From: Streptococcus mitis NCTC 12261
GTDB lineage: Bacteria > Bacillota > Bacilli > Lactobacillales > Streptococcaceae
NCBI RefSeq assembly: GCF_000148585.2
Contig: NZ_CP028414.1
Span: 1,169,501 to 1,233,500, forward strand
Direction: 5' to 3'
DNA: 64,000 nucleotides
Positions 18,560 to 24,926 of this stretch are shown piece by piece (the stretch's first letter is position 1; each line of letters starts with the position of its first letter). The notes under the pieces are model-generated. The model was not told the DNA's origin, did no database searches, and saw only the letters and a list, made by a program, of their open reading frames with translations. Made by a program: the position numbers and the translations under genes.

Positions 18560-18568
18560 ATTATACCA
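18560..18568 (-). promoter_or_regulatory. Extended -10 promoter of metK
   Basis: TGGTATAAT on the minus strand lies just before the riboswitch. The -35 is poor. Confidence 0.6.
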
Positions 18569-18589
18569 TTTTTAAACTCAATTTGCAGT

Positions 18590-18841
18590 CTATAATGTAG
18601 TGTTTCTGTATAGATAGTTCGTTCTCATAAAACAAAAAGGATTTAATCCTGTTATATACAGAATTAAATCAAAATCTGAATTGTTTTTAAATTTTTTATA
18701 CTCTCTAAAAACACCTCTATAATACATACTCAGACCTAATATAGCAATAAATTTATGAATAATAGTATTTGATTTGAATAAAATGTTAATGACTATCCCA
18801 GTCATTATAAAACTAATTGCAATTATCAAACGCTGCTTCAT
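18590..18841 (-). CDS. Small membrane protein, immunity-like (bacteriocin island)
   Basis: This 83-residue protein begins MKQRLIIAISFIMTGIVIN and has two hydrophobic stretches, then a charged segment. GAGG stands before its ATG. It starts 16 bases after a broken bacteriocin peptide gene, the usual place for a cognate immunity gene. I do not recognise a named family. It is the last gene of the island before metK. Confidence 0.6.
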   Translation of the reverse strand: MKQRLIIAISFIMTGIVINILFKSNTIIHKFIAILGLSMYYRGVFREYKKFKNNSDFDLILYITGLNPFCFMRTNYLYRNTTL

Positions 18842-18856
18842 TTGTACCTCAACTTT

Positions 18857-19017
18857 CTATTTCGTAGAAAAAAATTCAGTTCCTATCCAAAAGCCTATAA
18901 TAGCTCCACCATATCCCCTTAAAGAAACAATCCCTTCTCAAAACATGAGAGTTCACCTTCAATGCTGGATAGCATTGCTTCATCCATTACTTCAAATTGT
19001 TTCACCTTTGTATTCAT
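18857..19017 (-). pseudogene. Broken double-glycine-type bacteriocin gene (peptide D)
   Basis: A leader-like start, MNTKVKQFEVMDEAMLSSIE, is followed by GELSC.. and a stop after 32 codons (18919-18921). In another frame the sequence continues as RGYGGAIIGFWIGTEFFSTK to a stop at 18857. The Gly/Ala-rich tail is typical of a mature class II bacteriocin, so a frameshift probably broke one gene. The expected GG cleavage pair reads GE here. Confidence 0.6.
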
Positions 19018-19093
19018 CACGAATATTTCCTTACATTTATATTAATTTTTTATCTTGTTACAAATTTGGTAAGTTTTTTCTGCTCATTTTTCC

Positions 19094-19393
19094 TTATCTC
19101 GTTATACCAAAAGAAATTAATCCTTGAGCTAGATTTTTACTCAATTCTCCATATGTGGCAATTTCTTTATAAAATGTCGCAACCTTTGGGCTCAATGATT
19201 TCTGACTATGAATCCCACTAACAGCCTGCTGACGAAGAGCTTCTGCCAACTCCATGACAACTCTCTGTTCATTTTTTGTATTCTCTAATAGAGTTTTATA
19301 ACGTAATAAAATATCTCGTTCATTTTTATGAATCTCTGTATCTAAAATCAAATTGTAAACCTTATTGAGAATTTCTTCTGTTCTCTTATCCAT
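19094..19393 (-). CDS. Enterocin A-type immunity protein
   Basis: This 99-residue, strongly helical and charged protein resembles the EntA_Immun family of class IIa-type immunity proteins (PncJ/BlpL-like): MDKRTEEILNKVYNLIL, a central RDILLRYKTLLENTKN stretch and a short C-terminal tail. Such proteins protect the producer by acting at the target mannose PTS. AGAGGAT precedes the ATG. It appears intact while neighbouring peptide genes are not. Confidence 0.8.
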   Translation of the reverse strand: MDKRTEEILNKVYNLILDTEIHKNERDILLRYKTLLENTKNEQRVVMELAEALRQQAVSGIHSQKSLSPKVATFYKEIATYGELSKNLAQGLISFGITR

Positions 19394-19396
19394 AAA

Positions 19397-19573
19397 TTAT
19401 CCTCTATAACCTGAAAGACAATAGCTCCTACCCAATGATGATATCCAACCATTAGCCATGACATCTTTAGTTAACTCAAAATCACACTTAGTTACAATAT
19501 CCCCATTCTCAATTTGGAAATTAACAGATGAAACATTGTCCAAACATGTAATGAGGCGAAAAAGTATCGTCAT
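19397..19573 (-). CDS. Short hypothetical ORF or gene remnant, 58 aa
   Basis: The frame reads MTILFRLITCLDNVSSVNF near its start and NGWISSLGRSYCLSGYRG at its end. It has no clear Shine-Dalgarno and looks like the C-terminal part of a larger protein, perhaps of DUF4825 type, but this is a guess. It ends four bases before the immunity gene start. It may not be a gene. Confidence 0.35.
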   Translation of the reverse strand: MTILFRLITCLDNVSSVNFQIENGDIVTKCDFELTKDVMANGWISSLGRSYCLSGYRG

Positions 19574-19580
19574 CACAACC

Positions 19581-19733
19581 TTATAAAATTCCCTTTTGGT
19601 TTATTCCTTTTAAACCTATACAAATTAATAGTAGAGTGGCTATGATATCAACAATATCTTGTGACTTTAGTAAAGACAAGACTCCTAGAGAAATAATGTA
19701 AAATATACTAATTACTTTTCTCGTTATAAACAA
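19581..19733 (-). CDS. Small hydrophobic ORF, 50 aa, TTG start
   Basis: The frame has two hydrophobic segments (VISIFYIISLGVLSLL and IVDIIATLLLICIGL) and ends GINQKGIL. It has no ATG; the only candidate start is a TTG overlapping the end of the peptide B reading frame, without a good ribosome site. Small membrane proteins of this kind are common in blp-type islands and often act in immunity. Confidence 0.4.
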   Translation of the reverse strand: MFITRKVISIFYIISLGVLSLLKSQDIVDIIATLLLICIGLKGINQKGIL

Positions 19734-19918
19734 AAACTACCTGCCGCTAGCCCGCCTGTTGAAATCGCAAATGCAACACCAACAAGACCAGTAAATGCAG
19801 TTAGACCTATATAAATTGACATACCAACTCATACTCCACAAGTGGGATTTAATCCACCAGAGTACTCTTGTAAATCACTGTTTTTTAGAATTGAAAACTG
19901 ACTCATTGAACTATTCAT
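19724..19918 (-). pseudogene. Bacteriocin peptide gene with in-frame TGA (peptide B)
   Basis: The leader MNSSMSQFSILKNSDLQEYS ends in GG at residues 21-22, followed by LNPTCGV and then TGA at 19829-19831. The same frame continues with VGMSIYIGLTAFTGLVGV and a Gly/Ala-rich stretch to TAA at 19724. A single G-to-A change of TGG (Trp) to TGA explains it, giving a mature peptide of 42 residues if restored. GAGAGG precedes the ATG. It is either a pseudogene or a candidate for stop-codon readthrough. Confidence 0.7.
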
Positions 19919-19934
19919 TGTACATCCTCTCTTT

Positions 19935-20125
19935 TTAGCAAACTCGCATAGCTGTATCACCACCTAGAATCGCAGCACCAGCAGGTCCAGCGTATAAAAA
20001 GCCTATCTCAGTCATCCCTGCCCTACCTGAAATACATGCCAAATCATTTTTACCTCCTTCAACACAATAATAGAAAGAGCATCAGCTTTGAACACATTAA
20101 CTTGTTCTATTGTTTTTGTATCCAT
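19935..20125 (-). pseudogene. Frameshifted bacteriocin peptide gene (peptide C)
   Basis: The start MDTKTIEQVNVFKADALSII has the blp-type leader form, but the frame then runs VLKEVK and stops at 20012-20014. In the next frame, VEGGKNDLACISGRAG then GFLYAGPAGAAILGG continue to a TAA at 19935. Removing two bases (GTGTT to GTT, near 20061-20068) would join leader, GG site and mature part. It follows one of two copies of the shared promoter repeat. Confidence 0.7.
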
Positions 20126-20153
20126 GATGAATATCTCGTATATAATAGAAATC

Positions 20154-20196
20154 TTTTGTCAGATTATAACCTTGACAAGTTCAGTATAGCAAAACA
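20154..20196 (-). promoter_or_regulatory. Bacteriocin promoter repeat, copy 2 (before peptide C)
   Basis: A 38-base block identical to that at 21319-21356 lies 29 bases before the peptide C start. It includes an extended -10 (TGCTATACT) and a second TATAAT on the minus strand, with no good -35. Similarity continues upstream (TAAAAATC, TTGTT), as expected for an activator-dependent promoter. Confidence 0.65.
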
Positions 20197-20343
20197 AAAT
20201 CGATTTTTATCACAAAGTATTTACATGTTGCTAACTCCACTTATCTTCAAATTTAAATAGACACATTATCGGAGTTATCAAAAAGTCTTGAAAAAGTCCA
20301 GAATGATTATAATCTGATTACCAAAAATATGATTTAGACATAA

Positions 20344-20580
20344 TTAGTTAATATCATTCTGCATTACTAGTTTAATTTGATACAGTGCAAATCGAAAAAT
20401 TATTAGCAATAATAAAAAGCCATTTCCAAAAAACAAGAAATACATTGCTAAATCACTCTTTAAATAGTATAGAAACCAAATAAGCATCCAAAGTATGCTC
20501 ATTTTTATAAAGATATTACTTACTATCCATTCAATCTTTAGCAAGAGATAATTAACTATGTTCATTATAACAATCTCCAT
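20344..20580 (-). CDS. Small membrane protein in the bacteriocin island, 78 aa
   Basis: The protein starts MEIVIMNIVNYLLLKIEWIV and has two or three hydrophobic segments with aromatic-rich centre (SILWMLIWFLYYLK). I use the ATG at 20580 because GAGGATGG lies before it; a TTG 30 bases upstream would extend it. It has no recognised family. Placement between peptide genes suggests immunity. Confidence 0.5.
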   Translation of the reverse strand: MEIVIMNIVNYLLLKIEWIVSNIFIKMSILWMLIWFLYYLKSDLAMYFLFFGNGFLLLLIIFRFALYQIKLVMQNDIN

Positions 20581-20670
20581 ATTTCCATCCTCATCATATC
20601 TATAGCTCAATCACTTTACTACTATGTCTCAAAATAATTTATTATTATATACTATAAGTAAAACGCTAAC

Positions 20671-21063
20671 TCATTCTTTTTTTGAAATATGTAATTCGAT
20701 ATTATTCGAGCAAATAATGTATACTACTGTAAATAACACTACAAATATATGAGTATAAAATAATACAGATGACGACTTATAACCATCTATAACGACAAAA
20801 ATAATTGATAATAGTAACAGAAAAAATGTAGGTGCTAAAATCTTTTTAATAAATTGCTTGTATCGATTAAAGCATAGTTCAAAACTAATGTTTCCTCTCT
20901 TCTTATTATGCGTTAATAAGTGAATCAGCAACTCAAAAAACACACTACCTACAGAAAGAACTAAAACTTCGCTTATTGGAACATTTAGAACTATTCCAAT
21001 CACACCTATTATAAAAAAAGATATAAAAAGAGCTAAAATTAGCCTAAATTCACCACTTTCCAT
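20671..21063 (-). CDS. Membrane protein in the bacteriocin island, 130 aa
   Basis: Four hydrophobic segments are visible: LILALFISFFIIGVIGIVL, VLVLSVGSVFFELLIHLL, FFLLLLSIIFVVI and HIFVVLFTVVYIIC. GGGG stands eight bases before the ATG at 21063. It starts just after the end of the peptide A frame, the usual immunity position. I do not recognise the family. Confidence 0.6.
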   Translation of the reverse strand: MESGEFRLILALFISFFIIGVIGIVLNVPISEVLVLSVGSVFFELLIHLLTHNKKRGNISFELCFNRYKQFIKKILAPTFFLLLLSIIFVVIDGYKSSSVLFYTHIFVVLFTVVYIICSNNIELHISKKE

Positions 21064-21078
21064 CAACTAACCCCTTTT

Positions 21079-21288
21079 CTATAAAAATCTAGCGATAGCC
21101 CATATAGCTGTGCAATATTGTGCTCATAAAACACCTCCAGCCCAAGTTCCAGCTCTTGGTGCAACCAAACTACCAATCATTGCTCCTGCTAATGTGCAAA
21201 CTTCCCCTGCACTAGCTGTTCCTCCCTCAATACTAGCCAACATTTCGGTATCCAAAACATCAAATTGAATCGTTGTCTTTGTTTCCAT
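21079..21288 (-). pseudogene. Bacteriocin peptide gene with in-frame TGA (peptide A)
   Basis: The leader METKTTIQFDVLDTEMLASI ends EGG at residues 21-23, a textbook double-glycine leader. The mature part TASAGEVCTLAGAMIGSLVA continues to VL at residue 54 and then meets TGA (21124-21126). The frame goes on with AQYCTAIWAIARFL to TAG at 21079. A TGG-to-TGA change would explain it; with Trp the mature peptide would be 46 residues. GGAGG precedes the ATG. Confidence 0.75.
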
Positions 21289-21318
21289 GGGGAATACCTC
21301 CATATTAATTTTTATTAT

Positions 21319-21361
21319 TTTTGTCAGATTATAACCTTGACAAGTTCAGTATAGCAGAACA
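21319..21361 (-). promoter_or_regulatory. Bacteriocin promoter repeat, copy 1 (before peptide A)
   Basis: This is the same block as at 20154-20196, 31 bases before the peptide A start. The two copies are identical over 38 bases, then match again after one mismatch. It implies joint control of two transcripts, most likely by the response regulator of this island. Confidence 0.65.
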
Positions 21362-21596
21362 ACAGAGATTTTTACCGCTAAGTCTTAAAATGTACGATTT
21401 TCATCACGAAACGTATTTTTTCATGATTTGTAACCTTTCAAGATTAAAAATAAATCATTTTAAAATTTATTCCACAAATCGCTGCTAGATATTGTGAAGT
21501 CGTCACTCTAGCTTTTTTGCCCAGTTTTATTGTTATGACTATTTCCTAACTCATTTACAGGAACTAGCTAAAAAATAATGTATATAAAGTCATAAC

Positions 21597-21648
21597 AAAA
21601 GAATCCCCCTTAAAATATTCTATAGAATATTTTAAGGGGGATTCTTTT
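21597..21648. terminator. 52-base perfect palindrome at the end of the histidine kinase gene
   Basis: AAAAGAATCCCCCTTAAAAT and its complement meet at TCTATAGA with no loop, so each arm is 26 bases. The end of the kinase gene, including part of its stop codon, lies in one arm. With flanking A and T runs it can act as a terminator on either strand, separating the regulatory genes from the bacteriocin genes. Confidence 0.8.
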
Positions 21649-22972
21649 AAAGTTCTATTTCCAAGATCTGTGTAAAGACATAATTTTTACTTGTTGTTTT
21701 CAAACATACATTTGGATAAGATTTTAAAATTCTCCGAACATTGGCCAATCCTATACCCCGACCTACGCCTTTTGAAGAATTGTCACGCTTGAATATATCT
21801 CTCAATTCTATCTCTCTTTCTAAAGTAGAATTTTTTACAATCATGACTAATTTATTCCATTCTGTATCCTCAAGGAAACAAACTGCTATTCCTCCTTCTG
21901 CTGCGGACTCTATAGCATTATCTAACAAGATAGAAGTAATTGTTAAGAAGTCTATTTGTTCCATATTTTTTATAGAGAACTGTTCACCAATCTCCAGGGA
22001 AACTGGAACAGATAAGTTTTGGGCCTCCGATAACTTAGATAATAGTAAACTCTTTAACGCCAAATCATTGATATTTCTTAGATGTGCTACATCAAAACGC
22101 TTGCCTTTTAATTTTTCACCAGAATTTTTCAAAACACTATCATAAACTTGAGAAACCAGATTAATATCTTTTTGATCTATACCTATTTTTAAGCTCGATA
22201 AAATATTAGCATAATCATGTCTAAAGCTTCTAATTTCTTGATACAGCCCCTCAACTTGTTGACTATAATTACTAAGATTTTGCAATTGAATTTCTTTTTG
22301 TAGAACGACTTTCTCCTGTAGTTCTTGAAGTAATCTTCTATCCAAGAGATTAACAAAACAAATAAACAATAAAAAGTAAACTGCTGTCCATAATTCTTTA
22401 TAATCCAACATTCTATCCCAACTTACTTTATCACTGTAGTTTATATAAGATGGTAAGATAAAATAGGCTAGCATTAAAATATCCGCAGTAATTAAAATAA
22501 ATTTTGTCTTTCTATCCAAGTTCTTTATTTTTAAATGACTAAAATTATATCGAAAGAGACTAATAAGAAAAAACACAATAATTTCAGCTAATAAAGAGAA
22601 AATCATTGTTCCTAGATTAGTTTCATATAGTCTATACAATATTGGAATCTTAGAAATTATAAAGTAACCTAAAAAATTTTTGATGACATCCCAAAATCCA
22701 AGTGGAAATAATGAGTAAAAAAGTAATAAAGAAACCTTACTTCTTAATTTACCAATAGACAAAGTATATAGGATAAAAAAGGTAGGATAAAGCAATAATG
22801 ACCCAAGAAAGTAAAATCCAGTTGATTTAAACAAAACAATAAATAGTAATGATAAAAGATGGAACAGAATAATGGACATTACTACTTTTTTTAGATTTAA
22901 TCTCTCACCTACAACCTTAGTATGGATACATAACAATAGAAAAACACCTATAATATTTAGAAAAAATATCAT
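21647..22972 (-). CDS. HPK10-type sensor histidine kinase (BlpH/ComD-like)
   Basis: This 441-residue kinase has about six membrane segments in its first 215 residues, a phosphoacceptor His252 in FRHDYANIL, an N box DNAIESA, and a G box GRGIGLANVRRI. This is the AgrC/ComD/BlpH class that senses secreted peptide pheromones. It lies ten bases after the response regulator. In the blp locus the kinase gene is followed by pheromone and exporter genes; here it is followed by a 52-base palindrome and the bacteriocin genes instead. No frame damage is visible. Confidence 0.92.
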   Translation of the reverse strand: MIFFLNIIGVFLLLCIHTKVVGERLNLKKVVMSIILFHLLSLLFIVLFKSTGFYFLGSLLLYPTFFILYTLSIGKLRSKVSLLLFYSLFPLGFWDVIKNFLGYFIISKIPILYRLYETNLGTMIFSLLAEIIVFFLISLFRYNFSHLKIKNLDRKTKFILITADILMLAYFILPSYINYSDKVSWDRMLDYKELWTAVYFLLFICFVNLLDRRLLQELQEKVVLQKEIQLQNLSNYSQQVEGLYQEIRSFRHDYANILSSLKIGIDQKDINLVSQVYDSVLKNSGEKLKGKRFDVAHLRNINDLALKSLLLSKLSEAQNLSVPVSLEIGEQFSIKNMEQIDFLTITSILLDNAIESAAEGGIAVCFLEDTEWNKLVMIVKNSTLEREIELRDIFKRDNSSKGVGRGIGLANVRRILKSYPNVCLKTTSKNYVFTQILEIEL

Positions 22973-22982
22973 CTAAATCTCC

Positions 22983-23723
22983 TTAGTCATGAAGTCTTTC
23001 GATAACTTTCATAAGTGGACGAATTTTTAATCTAGAGACAATACAAGAGGACCCGTTCTGAAAATGAACTAACCGATTTTCTTTATCAATTAAAGATATA
23101 TTATAAGGATTTACGATAAATGATCTATGACATTGAAATAAACGTGGTTCCTGTTTAAGAATATCTGACAATTGTCCATAAAATTCAACTATGTCTCGTT
23201 TTGAATAGAGAGTCAACTTATGAGCAATTGTTGATGTTTCAATATACAATAAATCTTTAAAAGGGACTTGAATTTGAGCTTTGGATCCTGTAAATATAAA
23301 AGAGTCCTCAGATACTGTTATTCCTTGATTATCGCTAACACTTAAAATAACATTTTCAATTCGTTTGATAAATAATGGTTCAGGTAATTCTTTATCAATG
23401 AAATCAATAGCTGATACTAAATATTCAAAAGATACAGGCATAAACTCAGAATGAGATGTTACAAAAGCAATCACTGCTTGAGAATCAAGTTTTCTAATTT
23501 CTCTAGCAACGTCTAATCCTCTTTTGTCATCATCTTTTATTTCAATATCAAGTAAAAATAATTGATGATTTCCTCTCTCTGAAATGTCCTCTAAAAGCTG
23601 TTGAGGTTTTCCATAAACCTCAAAATGCCTATACTCAATCTTATTATCCACCAAAATTTTTTTGACAACATTTTCAATTCTAGTCTGTTGTAAAAAATTA
23701 TCTTCTAGTATAAAAATATTCAC
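22983..23723 (-). CDS. LytTR response regulator (BlpR/ComE-like)
   Basis: This 246-residue protein has a receiver domain (Asp59 in FLLDIEI, with acid residues ILEDN near the start) and a C-terminal LytTR DNA-binding domain (about residues 140-242, LFQCHRSFIVNPYNI). It is the BlpR/ComE class that activates promoters carrying paired direct repeats. It should act on the promoter repeats of this island after phosphorylation by the adjacent kinase. Reading frame is intact. Confidence 0.92.
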   Translation of the reverse strand: MNIFILEDNFLQQTRIENVVKKILVDNKIEYRHFEVYGKPQQLLEDISERGNHQLFLLDIEIKDDDKRGLDVAREIRKLDSQAVIAFVTSHSEFMPVSFEYLVSAIDFIDKELPEPLFIKRIENVILSVSDNQGITVSEDSFIFTGSKAQIQVPFKDLLYIETSTIAHKLTLYSKRDIVEFYGQLSDILKQEPRLFQCHRSFIVNPYNISLIDKENRLVHFQNGSSCIVSRLKIRPLMKVIERLHD

Positions 23724-23733
23724 TACTTCACTC

Positions 23734-24066
23734 CTATATATTTTTCCACTGATTTTTTAATATTGTAAAGTGTCTTCTAGAACAAGCGATGTCTGATACT
23801 CTATCATCCATAAACATAATCGTTCTTGTCTCATGATTAAATCCTGCTATTTTATCTTTATTCACAAGAAACTTTCTATGGCATCTAATAAGTTCTTCTG
23901 TACTTTCCTCTTCGATTTTAGCTAGTGAGGTTGAAGCTTCAAAATTCCCTTCTGCTGTTACAAAAAGAACAGCATGAGCTTTTGTAGGGTGAGTTGTAAC
24001 ATAATAAATTTTAGAGAGTGATACCTTTACGATAGCTCTATCTTGATATAAAATGTAGTCTTTCAT
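23734..24066 (-). CDS. Stand-alone LytTR-domain protein (BlpS-like)
   Basis: This 110-residue protein is a single LytTR domain (KVSLSKIYYVTTHPTKAHAV, then LIRCHRKFLVNKDKI), without a receiver. In the blp locus blpS precedes blpR and blpH in the same order seen here. It probably modulates the same promoters. It is first of the three-gene operon and follows a pair of ACCATTTGAGAT repeats. Confidence 0.85.
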   Translation of the reverse strand: MKDYILYQDRAIVKVSLSKIYYVTTHPTKAHAVLFVTAEGNFEASTSLAKIEEESTEELIRCHRKFLVNKDKIAGFNHETRTIMFMDDRVSDIACSRRHFTILKNQWKNI

Positions 24067-24115
24067 ATTTAGCCTCCTTCTATCAGTTTAATCTTATCAG
24101 AATGATGGAAATTAA

Positions 24116-24157
24116 ATTATAAAAATCTCAAATGGTTTCTATACTATCTCAAATGGT
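24116..24157 (-). promoter_or_regulatory. Direct-repeat operator and -10 of the regulatory operon
   Basis: ACCATTTGAGAT occurs twice, at 24146-24157 and 24125-24136 (minus strand), 21 bases apart. This is the layout of ComE/BlpR boxes. A TATAAT (24116-24121) follows the second repeat after three bases. Autoregulation by the response regulator is the likely reading. Confidence 0.7.
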
Positions 24158-24266
24158 AAAAATTTTCTTAATTTAGACATTTCATGATAAAATAGATACT
24201 TTTTAGTATCTCAATAATATTAATCTTTCTTCATTTGATAAACTAATTTCTAATGAAAGGAAAGCT

Positions 24267-24664
24267 ATGAAGGCAATTCAAATTTTACACTACTCTTTAT
24301 TTGGCTATATTTTATCTCTGTATTTAAAATATTATTTCTTAAAAAAACATTCAAAAATACAAAAATTTTACAAGGACATAAGATTAACTACAAATATAAA
24401 TCTTCTACTTATTTTATCATAAAATCAGGGTCTCTAACATCTAAAAAAATGAAACTCTATTTAAAATCTATCCAATTTAGTTCAAAAAAATCAGAAGTCA
24501 TCATCATAGGCAGTCAGATTGATTATGATGAGCTTTACCGAAACCACTATAGTGTGTTTGGTGTTATAGACATAACTAATAATAAATCATTAAAATATAT
24601 TAAAGAAAAAATTCATTTTTACTTGGAAGAGCTCTATGAATTTAAGAAGGATAAGAGTGATTAA
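24267..24664 (+). pseudogene. Frameshifted small membrane protein gene at the island edge
   Basis: A 51-codon frame starts at 24267 with GAAAGGAAAG before it: MKAIQILHYSLFGYILSLYL. It stops at 24422. A second open frame, readable upstream of its first ATG from about 24370 (INYKYKSSTYFIIKSGSLTS), runs on to 24664 and ends EFKKDKSD. The overlap suggests one gene of about 127 residues split by an indel. It could instead be two overlapping small genes. No family is recognised. Confidence 0.5.
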
Positions 24665-24890
24665 GTCTATGAAATAAAGTTTCAAGTCTTATAACTTTAT
24701 ATCCGTAATCACCTATCCATTAATTTTGATTTCTTCCTCCATATGCTAGAGTTTGATATCAAATTTTAGTGTCATCTTAAAGTAGTCATATTTTGTCAGT
24801 CTTCTTTTTTCTGAATTATTGAAATTGATTAGAACCTCTACTATTTTATTGATATGAGCTAGTTTATTATGTGACTTTCAGTCACATAAT
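24665..24890. other. Intergenic stretch between the island and cshB
   Basis: I see no gene here. It is AT-rich and includes an imperfect hairpin at 24867-24889 (TTATGTGACT TTC AGTCACATAA). Confidence 0.5.
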
Positions 24891-24925
24891 AGAAAAAGTT
24901 GGAGCTCAGTACTCCAACTTTTTCT
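24891..24925 (-). terminator. Terminator of the helicase gene
   Basis: AGAAAAAGTTGGAG and CTCCAACTTTTTCT pair over 14 bases around a short loop, next to the helicase stop codon. Confidence 0.85.
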
Positions 24926-24926
24926 A

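Noticed and set aside
18774..19127. Plus-strand frame of 117 codons across the bacteriocin island
   Set aside because: It runs antisense to a leader-peptide gene and the immunity gene and lacks a ribosome site.
21361..21596. A pheromone gene (BlpC-like) after the kinase
   Set aside because: All short ATG frames on the minus strand here stop within about ten codons and none has a double-glycine leader.
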